A stretch of DNA of 64,000 nt, taken from contig NZ_JODC01000010.1 of the NCBI RefSeq assembly GCF_000720765.1, forward strand, positions 1 through 64,000, read 5' to 3'. A model generated the notes under the pieces. That model saw only the letters and a program-made list of their open reading frames with translations. It was not told the DNA's origin and made no database searches. Source of the DNA: Streptomyces sp. NRRL S-646 (GTDB taxonomy: Bacteria; Actinomycetota; Actinomycetes; Streptomycetales; Streptomycetaceae). Positions within the stretch are counted from its first letter, which is position 1, and each line of letters opens with the position of its first letter. Shown here one piece after another: positions 53,619-62,399 of this stretch. The translations under genes and the position numbers were made by a program.

Positions 53619-54206
53619 ATGGCCAAGACCAGTACGACGACCCAGGGGCTGCGCGCGGCGATCGAGCGCAGCGGCTACTACCCGGCCCTCGTGGCCGAGG
53701 CGGTGGAGGCCGCCGTGGGCGGCGAGCCCATCCGGTCGTTCCTGGTCCACCAGGAGACCACGTTCGACGCGAACGAGGTGCGGCGGCACGTCACGGTGCT
53801 CGTCCTCACCGGCAACCGCTTCATCGTCAGCCACACCGACGAGCAGGCCGCGGACACCACCTCCCCGACGCCGTACGCCACGACCTCGACGGAGTCCGTG
53901 AAACTCGGCCGGATCTCCTCGGTCGTGGTCAGCCGCGTGGTGGCCAACCCGGAGCAGTACCAGCCGGGCACCCTGCCCCGCGAGGTCGTCCTCACCATCG
54001 GCTGGGGCGCGGTCTCCCGCATCGACCTCGAGCCGGCCGCCTGTGGCGACCCCAACTGCGAGGCCGACCACGGGTACACGGGCAGCTCGACGGCGGACGA
54101 CCTCAGCCTGCGCGTCAGCGAAGCCGGGGACGGACCGGAGACGGTGCGCCAGGCGCTCGCCTTCGCCCAGTCCCTCTCCGAGGCCACCGCGGACACCACC
54201 CGCTGA
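53619..54206 (+). CDS. DUF5998 family protein
   Basis: The 195-residue cytoplasmic protein begins MAKTSTTTQGLRAAIERSGY (ATG 53619; ATG 53610 would add three residues). The DUF5998 core includes SFLVHQETTFDANEVRRHVTVLVLTGNRFIVSHTDE and ISSVVVSRVVANPEQYQPGT, then a Cys pair in AACGDPNCEADHGYTG that might bind metal. It is widespread in actinomycetes and always found next to the following phosphodiesterase. Its TGA overlaps the next ATG (TGATG at 54204-54208), indicating translational coupling. The beta-rich pattern recalls a PH-like domain. Function unknown. Confidence 0.88.
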   Translation: MAKTSTTTQGLRAAIERSGYYPALVAEAVEAAVGGEPIRSFLVHQETTFDANEVRRHVTVLVLTGNRFIVSHTDEQAADTTSPTPYATTSTESVKLGRISSVVVSRVVANPEQYQPGTLPREVVLTIGWGAVSRIDLEPAACGDPNCEADHGYTGSSTADDLSLRVSEAGDGPETVRQALAFAQSLSEATADTTR

Positions 54207-55399
54207 TGTCGCAGTCCGCCCCCTGGGACACCCACCCGGAACCCCTCGCCGTCGACTCCGCACCACTGCCCGAGTACGGCAGCGGCTCCCTTGCCGACCT
54301 GCTGCCCACCCTGGCCGCCGGTATGGCCGTGCCGGGCATGGCCGCCGCGATCACCGAGCTGACCCCCGCCGACCGGAACTGCGTGTTCCTGATCGACGGA
54401 CTCGGCTGGGAGCAGCTGAAGGCGCACCCGGACGAGGCGCCCTTCCTGACCTCGCTCCTCGGCACCTCGCGAGGGGGCACCGGCCGCCCCCTGACCGCCG
54501 GCTACCCGGCGACCACCGCGACCTCCCTCGCCTCCGTCGGCACCGGCCTGCCGCCCGGCGCCCACGGTCTGCCCGGCTACACCGTGCGCAACCCGGACAC
54601 CGGCGAGCTGATGAACCAGCTGCGCTGGCGGCCGTGGACCCCGCCGCGCACCTGGCAGCCGTATCCCACGGTCTTCCAGCTGGCCGACGGGGCCGGGGTG
54701 CACGTGGCCCAGGTGACGTCGCCGACCTTCGAGAACACCCCGCTGACCCAGGTCGCACTCAGCGGCGGAACGTTCCACGGCCGTCTGTCCGGCGAGGACC
54801 GCATGGACCTCGCGGCCCGGCAACTGGCCGCCGGAGACCGTTCCTTGGTCTACACGTACTACGCCGAACTCGACGGCGCCGGCCACCGCTACGGCGTCGA
54901 GTCGGACACCTGGCGCGGCCAGCTCATGCACGTCGACCGCCTCGTCCAGCGCCTCGCCGAGCAACTCCCGCCGCGCACCGCGCTGTACGTCACCGCCGAC
55001 CACGGAATGGTCGACATCCTCTTCGACGAAGAGCACCGCATCGACTTCGACGAGGACTGGGAGCTGCGCGCCGGTGTCGCGCTGCTGGGCGGCGAGGGCC
55101 GAGCGCGGCACGTGTACGCCGTACCGGGCGCGGAGAACGACGTACTCACCTGCTGGCGCGAGGTGCTCGGCGAGCAGTTCTGGGTGGCCTCGCGGGACGA
55201 GGCGATCGCGGCGGGCTGGTTCGGACCGCACATCGACGAGCGTGTGTACGCCCGCATCGGCGACGTGGTCGCGGCCGCCCGCGACGACGTCCTGATCATC
55301 GCCTCGGAGCGGGAGCCCAAGGAGTCGGCGATGGTCGGCAACCACGGCTCGATGACCCCTGCCGAACAGCTGGTCCCCCTGCTCGAAGTACGCTCCTGA
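54206..55399 (+). CDS. Alkaline phosphatase-superfamily nucleotide pyrophosphatase/phosphodiesterase
   Basis: The 397-residue enzyme shows the phosphodiesterase-type metal sites: CVFLIDGLGWEQLKAH (first Asp), GYPATTATSLASVGTGLPPGAHGL (Thr nucleophile region), YYAELDGAGHRYG (Asp and His) and YVTADHGMVDI (Asp-His). This order fits type I nucleotide pyrophosphatases/phosphodiesterases. No signal peptide is evident, so it acts in the cytoplasm or is released otherwise. It is coupled to DUF5998 by a 1-bp start-stop overlap and precedes thymidine kinase by 46 bp, hinting at nucleotide salvage or clean-up. Confidence 0.9.
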   Translation: MSQSAPWDTHPEPLAVDSAPLPEYGSGSLADLLPTLAAGMAVPGMAAAITELTPADRNCVFLIDGLGWEQLKAHPDEAPFLTSLLGTSRGGTGRPLTAGYPATTATSLASVGTGLPPGAHGLPGYTVRNPDTGELMNQLRWRPWTPPRTWQPYPTVFQLADGAGVHVAQVTSPTFENTPLTQVALSGGTFHGRLSGEDRMDLAARQLAAGDRSLVYTYYAELDGAGHRYGVESDTWRGQLMHVDRLVQRLAEQLPPRTALYVTADHGMVDILFDEEHRIDFDEDWELRAGVALLGGEGRARHVYAVPGAENDVLTCWREVLGEQFWVASRDEAIAAGWFGPHIDERVYARIGDVVAAARDDVLIIASEREPKESAMVGNHGSMTPAEQLVPLLEVRS

Positions 55400-55445
55400 C
55401 GCGCCCGCCCTCCGATCCACTCCACCGAAAGGTGTTCAACTCCCC

Positions 55446-56093
55446 ATGCCCGAGCTGGTGTTCTTCTCCGGAACCATGGACTGCGGGAAGTCGACGCTGG
55501 CTCTGCAGATCGAGCACAACCGCTCGGCGCGCGGCCTGGCAGGGATGATCTTCACCCGTGACGACCGCGCGGGCGAGGGCAAGCTGTCCTCCCGCCTCGG
55601 CCTGGTCACGGACGCGGTGGAGGTCGAGGACGGACAGGACCTGTACGCCTACGTCGTCGACCACCTCTCGCAGGGCGGCCGCGCGGACTACGTCATCGCT
55701 GACGAGGCGCAGTTCCTGGCACCACAGCAGATAGACCAACTCGCGCGCGTGGTCGACGACCTGGGCCTGGACGTCTACGCCTTCGGCATCACGACCGACT
55801 TCCGCACCAAGCTGTTCCCCGGCTCCCAGCGCCTGGTCGAACTGGCCGACCGCGTCGAGGTCCTTCAGGTGGAGGCCCTGTGCTGGTGCGGCGCCCGGGC
55901 CACGCACAACGCCCGGACGGTAGGCGGCGCCATGGTCGTCGAGGGCGCGCAGGTCGTCGTCGGCGATGTCAACCAGTCCGAAGCCGTCGGCTACGAAGTC
56001 CTGTGCCGCCGCCACCACCGCCGCCGTATGACGGCGACGACGTCCGGCTCCGCGGCTCTGTCACCGGACGTACTGCCCGTGTCGCAGGCCTAG
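55446..56093 (+). CDS. tdk: Thymidine kinase (type II)
   Basis: This 215-residue enzyme phosphorylates thymidine with ATP. The P-loop is SGTMDCGKSTLA, the catalytic Glu lies in DYVIADEAQFL, and the lasso region YGITTDF-like appears as AFGITTDFRTKLF. Zinc ligands for the C-terminal finger are in ALCWCGARATHNAR and EVLCRRHH. It is homologous to the TK1-type family rather than the viral type. It is the last gene of the 53619-56093 run; a 16-bp gap separates it from the convergent VOC gene, with no clear hairpin. Confidence 0.93.
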   Translation: MPELVFFSGTMDCGKSTLALQIEHNRSARGLAGMIFTRDDRAGEGKLSSRLGLVTDAVEVEDGQDLYAYVVDHLSQGGRADYVIADEAQFLAPQQIDQLARVVDDLGLDVYAFGITTDFRTKLFPGSQRLVELADRVEVLQVEALCWCGARATHNARTVGGAMVVEGAQVVVGDVNQSEAVGYEVLCRRHHRRRMTATTSGSAALSPDVLPVSQA

Positions 56094-56109
56094 AAGGACT
56101 GCCAGGCTC

Positions 56110-56913
56110 TCACCGCGGGCTCTCGATCAGCGAGAAGCGGGCGCCCTCCGGGTCGGCGACCGTGGCCACGCGCCCGTGGGCGCTGTCCCTGGGGGACTTG
56201 AGGACATGGCCGCCCAGGTCCACGAGGCGGACGACGGCTTCGTCCGTGTCGGCGACTTCGAAGTAGGTGATCCAGTGCGGTCCCCGGTCGCGCGGCAGGG
56301 CGGTGCCCACGCCGTGGATGCCGGCGACCGGGTGGCCCTCGATGTGCAGGCTCACGTAGTCGAAGTCGGCGGAGACGACCGGCTCCTCCTCGTAGCCGAA
56401 GACGGTCTCGTAGAACTTGGCCACGCTCGCCGACTCGAAGGTCAGCAGCTCGTTCCAGGCCGGGGTGCCGGGCACGCCCGTGAGAGCGGTGCCGAGGTGC
56501 TCGGCCGCCTGCCAGATGCCGAAGACGGCACCGGCGGGGTCCGAGCCGATCGCGAGACGGCCGGCCTCGGCGGCGTCCAGGGGCCCCACCCCGATCGTGC
56601 CGCCGCACAGCCGTACCGTCTCGGCGGTCAGGTCCACGTCGTCCGAGGCGAGGTAGGGCGTCCAGGCGATCGGCAGATGGCGGTCCGGCGGCAGCTGGCC
56701 GATGCCCGCCACCTCGTAGCCGTCGAGCAGGGCCCGCGCGTACGGGCCCAGCTGCTGGGGGCCCGGCTGGAACTCCCAGCCGAACAGCGCACCGTAGAAC
56801 TCCTGGGTCGCGGCCAGACCGTGCACCATCAGGCTCACCCAGCAGGGCGTGCCGGGCGCGTGCCGGGCGTGCGTCTCATCGCTCGGGCCGGCCGACCCCC
56901 GTGCCTCCGTCAT
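56110..56913 (-). CDS. VOC (glyoxalase-fold) protein with two domains
   Basis: From ATG 56913 the protein is 267 residues and has two tandem VOC halves: residues about 22-130 (TPCWVSLMVHGLAATQEFYGALFGWEF ... DPAGAVFGIWQ) and about 145-265 (PAWNELLTFESASVAKFYETVFGYE ... ATVADPEGARFSLIE). This arrangement is common in actinomycete glyoxalase or bleomycin-resistance-like proteins. Metal ligands are partly replaced (Trp/Glu at the first position), so the activity cannot be predicted; a hydroxylase-like 27-kDa antigen (CFP30B-type) family is the nearest analogy. It is convergent with tdk and divergent from rhodanese. Confidence 0.85.
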   Translation of the reverse strand: MTEARGSAGPSDETHARHAPGTPCWVSLMVHGLAATQEFYGALFGWEFQPGPQQLGPYARALLDGYEVAGIGQLPPDRHLPIAWTPYLASDDVDLTAETVRLCGGTIGVGPLDAAEAGRLAIGSDPAGAVFGIWQAAEHLGTALTGVPGTPAWNELLTFESASVAKFYETVFGYEEEPVVSADFDYVSLHIEGHPVAGIHGVGTALPRDRGPHWITYFEVADTDEAVVRLVDLGGHVLKSPRDSAHGRVATVADPEGARFSLIESPR

Positions 56914-57197
56914 CGTCACTCTCTCCTCGACCCCTCGCGGTCGCCGTGTCGCTTCCGCACTCCGGATCTCCGTGCAGATGCTCGCACCACAGATGCGACC
57001 CCGCGCTCCGGGCGCGCCGCATGCCAAGAGGATGCCCGGTGTGCGGTTTGTCGTCCGTTTCTGTGCGATTGCCGACGGATGTCGATCAGCTGTACAGCAT
57101 GTGCCCGAACCCGTACGCCTCGTGATCGGGCCTGTCCGGCGGAGCAGAGTAGCCGGACATGGACGATGCGGCCACCCCGTGCGTAAGGATGGGGGAC

Positions 57198-58049
57198 ATG
57201 AACGCCATCATCTCCGCTTCCGAACTCACGAGCGCCCTGGCGGGGCCGCGCCCGCCCGTACTGCTCGATGTCCGCTGGCAGCTCAGTGTGGCCAAGGCGG
57301 CCGGCGAGCCGCCCTTCGACGGCCGGGCCGCATACACGGCCGGGCACATCCCCGGTGCCGTCTACGTCGACCTGGACTCGGAGCTCGCCTCCACGCCCGG
57401 GGAACGCGGCCGCCACCCGCTGCCCGACCTCGGGGTCTTCGGTGCCGCGATGCGACGGGCGGGCGTCTCGGCCGGGACGCCGGTGATCGCGTACGACGGC
57501 GGGCAGGGCTGGGCTGCGGCCCGTGCATGGTGGCTGCTGCGCTGGACGGGTCACCCGGACGTGCGGGTCCTCGACGGCGGGTTGCCGTCGTGGGAGGGGC
57601 CGCTGGAGACGTCGGCCCCCGCGCCGGCGGAGGGTGACTTCGAGCCGGTTCCGCGCGGTGCGGGGCTACTGGACGCCGACGACGCGGCGGCGCTCGCGCG
57701 GGCCGGAGTGCTGTTCGACGCGCGGGCGGGGGAGCGGTACCGCGGGGAGGTGGAGCCGATCGACCGGGTGGGCGGGCACATTCCCGGGGCGGTGTCGGCG
57801 CCCACGAACGAGAACGTGGGGGCGGACGGGCGGTTCCTGCCTGCGGCGGAACTCGCCCAGCGGTTCAAGGCACTTGGCGCGGCCGACGGTTCGCCGGTCG
57901 GCGTGTACTGCGGTTCGGGTGTCTCAGGGGCGCACGAGGTGCTGGCGCTGGCCGTGGCGGGGATCGACGCGGCGCTGTACGTGGGGTCTTGGTCGGAGTG
58001 GTCGGCGGACCCGGCGAGGCCGGTCGCTGTGGGGGCCGATCCGCAGTAG
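57198..58049 (+). CDS. Rhodanese-family sulfurtransferase
   Basis: The 283-residue protein has tandem rhodanese domains. The N-terminal half (PVLLDVRWQLS ... PVIAYDGGQGWAAARAWWLLRWTGH) is non-catalytic; the C-terminal half carries the active Cys in VGVYCGSGVSGAHEVLAL (about residue 236). The loop CGSGVSG is nearer to mercaptopyruvate sulfurtransferase (CGSGVTA) than to thiosulfate rhodanese. ATG 57198 follows GGGGG; ATGs at 57189 and 57159 are possible. It is cytosolic and probably handles sulfane sulfur or cyanide. It is convergent with sepH across a strong terminator. Confidence 0.9.
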   Translation: MNAIISASELTSALAGPRPPVLLDVRWQLSVAKAAGEPPFDGRAAYTAGHIPGAVYVDLDSELASTPGERGRHPLPDLGVFGAAMRRAGVSAGTPVIAYDGGQGWAAARAWWLLRWTGHPDVRVLDGGLPSWEGPLETSAPAPAEGDFEPVPRGAGLLDADDAAALARAGVLFDARAGERYRGEVEPIDRVGGHIPGAVSAPTNENVGADGRFLPAAELAQRFKALGAADGSPVGVYCGSGVSGAHEVLALAVAGIDAALYVGSWSEWSADPARPVAVGADPQ

Positions 58050-58168
58050 CGCGGGCTGACTGCGGGCGGGTCGGTCTCGCTCGCCGGCGCCTGCCGGGTG
58101 TCGCCTTTCCTCGGGTCGGGAGCCGCCCCAGTGGCACGACTGCCCGCAGGCTGCGCGTGCACGACGAC

Positions 58169-58199
58169 AGGGGGCCGCGTCCAGCTGACGCGGCCCCCT
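58169..58199. terminator. Bidirectional terminator
   Basis: AGGGGGCCGCGTC-CAGCT-GACGCGGCCCCCT is a perfect 13-bp stem between the convergent rhodanese and sepH genes. Confidence 0.93.
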
Positions 58200-58218
58200 C
58201 TCATTCACGTACGACCGA

Positions 58219-59265
58219 CTACTCCTGCTTCTTGCGCCGCGTCCCGAACACGATCTCGTCCCAGCTGGGGACCGCCGCGCGGCGGCCCGGGCGGACGCCG
58301 TCGGCCTCGGCCTGGCGGTCCGTGGCGCCGACGAGGCGGTCGCGGTGGCTCGTGACGGAGCGGGGCATGAGGACGTCCGCGTAGGCGGAACCGGCCGAGG
58401 CCGCGGGGGCCGGGGGCTCCTCCTCCTCGGGTTCGGCGGTGGCGGGCTCCTCCGGCGGTGGCGGCGGAGGCGAGGCCTCCGCAGGACGTTCCGGCACCAC
58501 CAGATCGCCGCGGAAGCTCGGTACCGCCTCCAACAGGCTGGTCAGCGAGTCCCGTTCACCGGTGCTCTCCTCGGCGGGCTCGGAGGCCTGCGCGGGCAGG
58601 CTCGGCCGGTCGAGGGAACGGTCCAGCGGACGGTCGCGCGGCAGCCGTGCGATGCGCGGCACGAACGGAAAGCTGGGCTCCGGCGCGGCGAGGTCCTCGG
58701 ACTCGCCGATCAGCGAGCGCGCCTCCTCGTCGACGGCCTGGACGAGCCGCCGGGGCGGGTCGTACGTCCAGCTCGCCGAGTGCGGTTCGCCCGCGACCAG
58801 GTAGACCAGCAGGACCTCCCAGGTGCCGTCGTCGCGGCGCCACGAGTCCCACTGCACGGTGTCCTTCTCGGCGCCGCGCAGCAGCAGCCGCTCCTGGACG
58901 GCCTCGCCGAGCTGGGGTCCGGCGTTCTCGCCGGGCCGGCGGACGGGTGTCTTGCGGGCCCGCTCGGCCATGAACGCGCGCTCCGCGAGCACGGGGCCCT
59001 CGAAGCGTCGTACGCGGTCGACGGGGATACCGGCGAGCTGGGCGACTTCTTCAGCGGAGGCACCGGCGCGTATACGCGCCTGGATGTCACGGGGGCGGAG
59101 ATGGCTCTCCACCTCGATCTCGATCTGGCCGAGGCGGGGCCGGTCGCCGCGGACGGCGGCGCGCAGCCGCTCGTCGATCGGAAGCGTGTACTCCGTTGCG
59201 TCGGCAGCCTTCAGCACCAGCCGTGTGCCGTCATTCGAGACGGCCACGACACGCAGTTCGGGCAT
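58219..59265 (-). CDS. sepH: Cell division protein SepH
   Basis: The 348-residue DUF3071 protein begins at ATG 59265 after GGGAGGT. A conserved N-terminal domain (MPELRVVAVSNDGTRLVLKA, then a helix-turn-helix-like VESHLRPRDIQARIRAGASAEEVAQLAGIPVDRVRRFEGPV) is followed by a WxW-type stretch (TVQWDSWRRDDGTWEVLLVYLV), a long acidic/proline linker (about 190-310) and a short conserved C-terminal end (VPSWDEIVFGTRRK). SepH is known in actinobacteria to bind FtsZ and promote Z-ring assembly during sporulation and growth; the C-terminal motif is widely conserved. It is monocistronic. Confidence 0.92.
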   Translation of the reverse strand: MPELRVVAVSNDGTRLVLKAADATEYTLPIDERLRAAVRGDRPRLGQIEIEVESHLRPRDIQARIRAGASAEEVAQLAGIPVDRVRRFEGPVLAERAFMAERARKTPVRRPGENAGPQLGEAVQERLLLRGAEKDTVQWDSWRRDDGTWEVLLVYLVAGEPHSASWTYDPPRRLVQAVDEEARSLIGESEDLAAPEPSFPFVPRIARLPRDRPLDRSLDRPSLPAQASEPAEESTGERDSLTSLLEAVPSFRGDLVVPERPAEASPPPPPPEEPATAEPEEEEPPAPAASAGSAYADVLMPRSVTSHRDRLVGATDRQAEADGVRPGRRAAVPSWDEIVFGTRRKKQE

Positions 59266-59667
59266 GGGGACCTCCCGGGTGGTGCCTGCCGACGTCACGT
59301 GCGTCGCTGCTTCCGCTAGTCGAGTGTGGCCTGCCCGGGTGCAGCCTGCCACAACCTTGCCGAGTTGCCCGGCGTGTCGGGCCAGGGCCCTGGATCGCCG
59401 TTATGGCACGGTTACCTATTCGCAACGCTAAGTGACCAACTCCGTCACCCTGTGCAACTAGCCCCCTCCCGGCGGTCCTTGAAGGTCACGGACGCCCTGG
59501 CGGGAGACCGGACCCAGGGCTCGCAACAGTACTCCATTCGGGCCACGTGCGTGGATTGGCGCGCCGTCCAACTTCTGGCAACGGACCGGACCCGGCCGCC
59601 CGTTGCGGGGTTTCCGGGATCTTGAACGTGGCGTACTTCACGGAATCGGCAGAAACGGAACCAATGG
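59266..59667. other. Intergenic region between sepH and the ALO-type oxidase
   Basis: The 402-bp gap lies upstream of sepH (minus strand) and downstream of the oxidase gene (minus strand). AT-richer sequence near 59400-59450 (GGTTACCTATTCGCAACGC region, seen in pieces) could hold the sepH promoter. No hairpin of note follows the oxidase stop. Short frames here show no family resemblance. Confidence 0.35.
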
Positions 59668-60987
59668 CTACGGCCCCAACACCCGCCGCAGGTAGTCGTT
59701 CTGGAAGCGCCGGTCCGGATCCAGCCGGTCCCGCAGCCCAGTGAACTCGCCGAAGCGCGGATAGACCCGGGAGAAGTACTCGGCGTCCCGCGTGTGCACC
59801 TTGCCCCAGTGCGGTCGGCCCTCGTGGGCGGTGAATATGCGCTCGGCGGCGCTGAAGTACGCCTGATAAGGCGCCCCCCGGAACATGTGGACGGCGACGT
59901 ACGCGCTGTCGCGGCCCGATGCCGTGGACAGCGTGATGTCGTCGGCGGGGGCCGTGCGCACCTCGACGGGGAAGCTGATCCGCAGACCGGAGCGCTCCAC
60001 CATCGTCTTCAGTTCGCGCAGCGTCTCGGTGAGGGCCTCGCGCGGGACGGCGTATTCCATCTCCACGAAGCGCACCCGGCGTGGTGAAGTGAAGACCTTG
60101 TACGGAATGTCGGTGTAAGTGCGGGCGGAGAGGGCCTTGCTGGAGACCTGGGCGATCGTCGGGACGGTCGCGGGCGCCGCGCGGCCGACCCACTGGGCCA
60201 CCTGGAAGACGCCGTTGGAGAGGAACTCGTCCTCGAACCAGCCCGCGAGCCGGCTCACCGGCTTCTCGGGGCCCGCGCTGCGGTTGTTGCGCTTGGTGTT
60301 GGTGGAGCCGGTGTGCGGGAACCAGTAGAACTCGAAGTGCTCGTTCTCGGCCCACAGTTCGTCGAACTCGGCGAGCACCCTGTCGAAGGGCATCGGTTCC
60401 TCGCGCGCCGTCAGCAGGAAGACCGGCTCCACGGCGAAGGTGATCGCGGTGACGATGCCGAGGGCGCCGAGGCCGATCCGGGCCGCCGCGAAGACGTCAG
60501 GGTTCTCCTTCTCGGAGCAGGTCAGCACCGAGCCGTCGGCCGTGACCAGCTCAAGTCCCTTGATCTGCGCGGCGATCGAGGCCGAATCGCGGCCGGTGCC
60601 GTGCGTGCCGGTGCTGGTGGCGCCGGAGACAGTCTGCTCCATGATGTCGCCCATGTTGGTCAGCGACAGACCCTCGCGGGCCAGCGCCATGTTGAGCCTC
60701 TTGAGCGGAGTGCCGGCCTCCACCGTGACCGTCATGGCGTCGCGATCAATCTTGCGGATGCCGGTCAACAGTTGAGGGCGGATCAACACACCGTCGGTGG
60801 CGGCGATGGACGTGAAGGAGTGGCCGGTGCCGACGGCCTTCACCGTCAGCCCCTCCTGAGCGGCCTGCCGTACGGCCTCGGACAGTTCCTCCACGGAGGC
60901 CGGCTCGACCTCCCGCGCGGGACGGGCCGTGACGTTCCCGCCCCAGTTACGCCACGTGCCGTTCTTCGCGCTCGTCGTGCTGCTCAA
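59668..60987 (-). CDS. FAD-linked aldonolactone/alditol oxidase (ALO family)
   Basis: The 439-residue flavoenzyme belongs to the vanillyl-alcohol-oxidase class. It starts at a TTG (60987) that overlaps the MFS gene by 41 bp, giving MSSTTSAKNGTWRNWGGNVT. The FAD domain shows VKAVGTGHSFTSIAATDGV, where His may carry covalent FAD as in alditol oxidase, and MEQTVSGATSTGTHGTG. The C-terminus has the ALO hallmark RPHWGKVHT and DPDRRFQNDYL. Substrates of the family are gulono-/arabinono-lactones or alditols with oxygen as acceptor. Translational overlap with the MFS gene suggests co-expression. Confidence 0.88.
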   Translation of the reverse strand: MSSTTSAKNGTWRNWGGNVTARPAREVEPASVEELSEAVRQAAQEGLTVKAVGTGHSFTSIAATDGVLIRPQLLTGIRKIDRDAMTVTVEAGTPLKRLNMALAREGLSLTNMGDIMEQTVSGATSTGTHGTGRDSASIAAQIKGLELVTADGSVLTCSEKENPDVFAAARIGLGALGIVTAITFAVEPVFLLTAREEPMPFDRVLAEFDELWAENEHFEFYWFPHTGSTNTKRNNRSAGPEKPVSRLAGWFEDEFLSNGVFQVAQWVGRAAPATVPTIAQVSSKALSARTYTDIPYKVFTSPRRVRFVEMEYAVPREALTETLRELKTMVERSGLRISFPVEVRTAPADDITLSTASGRDSAYVAVHMFRGAPYQAYFSAAERIFTAHEGRPHWGKVHTRDAEYFSRVYPRFGEFTGLRDRLDPDRRFQNDYLRRVLGP

Positions 60988-62185
60988 CGGTGCCTCCCCG
61001 ACGCGGAGCCGGCCTGCTGAGCCGGCGGTACCCCAGGAAACCGACCGCGACCGCGACGGCCCCGGACACCGCCGGAACCCCGTACCCGGCCCGCGCGCCG
61101 GCCGCGTCGATGACCCAGCCGGCCGCCGAGGAGCCGAGCGCGACACCGACCGCGAGGCCGGTGCTCACCCAGGTCATGCCCTCGGTCAACTGTGCGCGTG
61201 GTACGTGCTCTTCGATGAGGGACATCGTCGTGATCATCGTGGGAGCGATGGACAGACCCGCAACGAACAGCGCCACGGCCAGAAACGGCAAGTTTCCGAC
61301 CAGTAGGAGGGGGATCATACTCACGGCCATCGCGCATATGCCCAGCAGCCAGCGACGCCCGGGCGCCCCCTTGAAGTGCAGCAGCCCGAAGACGACCCCC
61401 GCCACGCAGGAACCCGCCGCGTACAGCGCGAGCACGATGCTCGCCGCGGCCTTGTGGCCCCGCTCGTCGGCGAACGCCACGGTGACCACGTCGACGGAAC
61501 CGAAGATCGTCCCGGTCGCCACGAAGGTGGCCACCAGGACCTGCAGGCCACGCGCGCGTAGCGCCGTACCGCCGCCGTGCTTCTCCCGGGGGTGCGGCTC
61601 GGGCTCGGTGGCACGCTGGGCGGTCAGCCAGAAGACGCCGGTCGCCAGGAAGCAGGCGGCGAGCAGCGGCCCCGCCTCCGGGAACCAGGCCGTGGACAGG
61701 CCGATGGAGATGATCGGCCCGAAGATGAAGCACACCTCGTCCACCACCGACTCGAAGGAGTACGCGGTGTGCAGCTGCGGAGTGCCCCGGTACAGGGCCG
61801 CCCAGCGGGCGCGGATCATCGCGCCGAGGCTCGGCACCGAGCCGATGCCCGCGGCGCACACGAACAGCAGCCAGTCCGGCCACCCGAAGTGTGCGGTGAG
61901 CAGCAGGCCGGCCGCCGAGGTGAGCGCGACGAGCGTCGCGGGCCGCAGCACCCTGCGCTGCCCGTACTGGTCCACCAGCCGGGAGATCTGCGGCCCGATC
62001 GCCGCGGCCGCGAGCGCGATGGTCGCCGAGAGGGCGCCCGCGAGCCCGTAGCGGCCGGTGAGCTGGGAGATCATCGTGACCACGCCGATGCCCATCATCG
62101 ACAGCGGCATCCGGCCGAGGAGGCCCGCGGCGGAGAAGCCCTTGGTGCCGGGGGCGGCGAACAGGGCGCGGTAGGGGCTGGGCAC
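60947..62185 (-). CDS. Major facilitator superfamily transporter
   Basis: The 412-residue protein has about twelve transmembrane helices and an MFS-type loop 2-3 (PQISRLVDQYGQRRVLRP, equivalent to the GxxxDRxGRR motif) between helices 2 and 3. Helix stretches include PLSMMGIGVVTMISQLTG and SIGLSTAWFPEAGPLLAACFLATGVFWLT. It lacks TetR or other local regulators. It shares an operon with the ALO-type oxidase, whose start lies inside its 3' end. Direct AAAGGTGCTGGC repeats lie just upstream of its start. The substrate is unknown; efflux of a small metabolite is a common role for this subgroup. Confidence 0.87.
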   Translation of the reverse strand: MPSPYRALFAAPGTKGFSAAGLLGRMPLSMMGIGVVTMISQLTGRYGLAGALSATIALAAAAIGPQISRLVDQYGQRRVLRPATLVALTSAAGLLLTAHFGWPDWLLFVCAAGIGSVPSLGAMIRARWAALYRGTPQLHTAYSFESVVDEVCFIFGPIISIGLSTAWFPEAGPLLAACFLATGVFWLTAQRATEPEPHPREKHGGGTALRARGLQVLVATFVATGTIFGSVDVVTVAFADERGHKAAASIVLALYAAGSCVAGVVFGLLHFKGAPGRRWLLGICAMAVSMIPLLLVGNLPFLAVALFVAGLSIAPTMITTMSLIEEHVPRAQLTEGMTWVSTGLAVGVALGSSAAGWVIDAAGARAGYGVPAVSGAVAVAVGFLGYRRLSRPAPRRGGTVEQHDEREERHVA

Positions 62186-62210
62186 GGGGTCTCCGATGGC
62201 TACGGCTCAG

Positions 62211-62257
62211 AAAGGTGCTGGCGACGGAAAGGTGCTGGCTGGAGCTCAGTAAGGTGC
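62211..62257. repeat. Direct AAAGGTGCTGGC repeats upstream of the MFS gene
   Basis: AAAGGTGCTGGC occurs at 62211-62222 and 62228-62239, and AAGGTGC again at 62251-62257. These lie 26-72 bp upstream of the MFS start. Two near-identical copies 17 bp apart could be regulator half-sites. Confidence 0.5.
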
Positions 62258-62399
62258 GAATGTGGCTGATACAGCTTACGAGTGAGGTCACCCTAATGCA
62301 CCCGGCAATTCGGCCGGTGAACACGTCCGGAATGCGTCCCGCCCCCGCTCGTCACCCCGCCGTTTCCCGGCTGTCAGCGCCGGGTGGCAGGATCGACCC

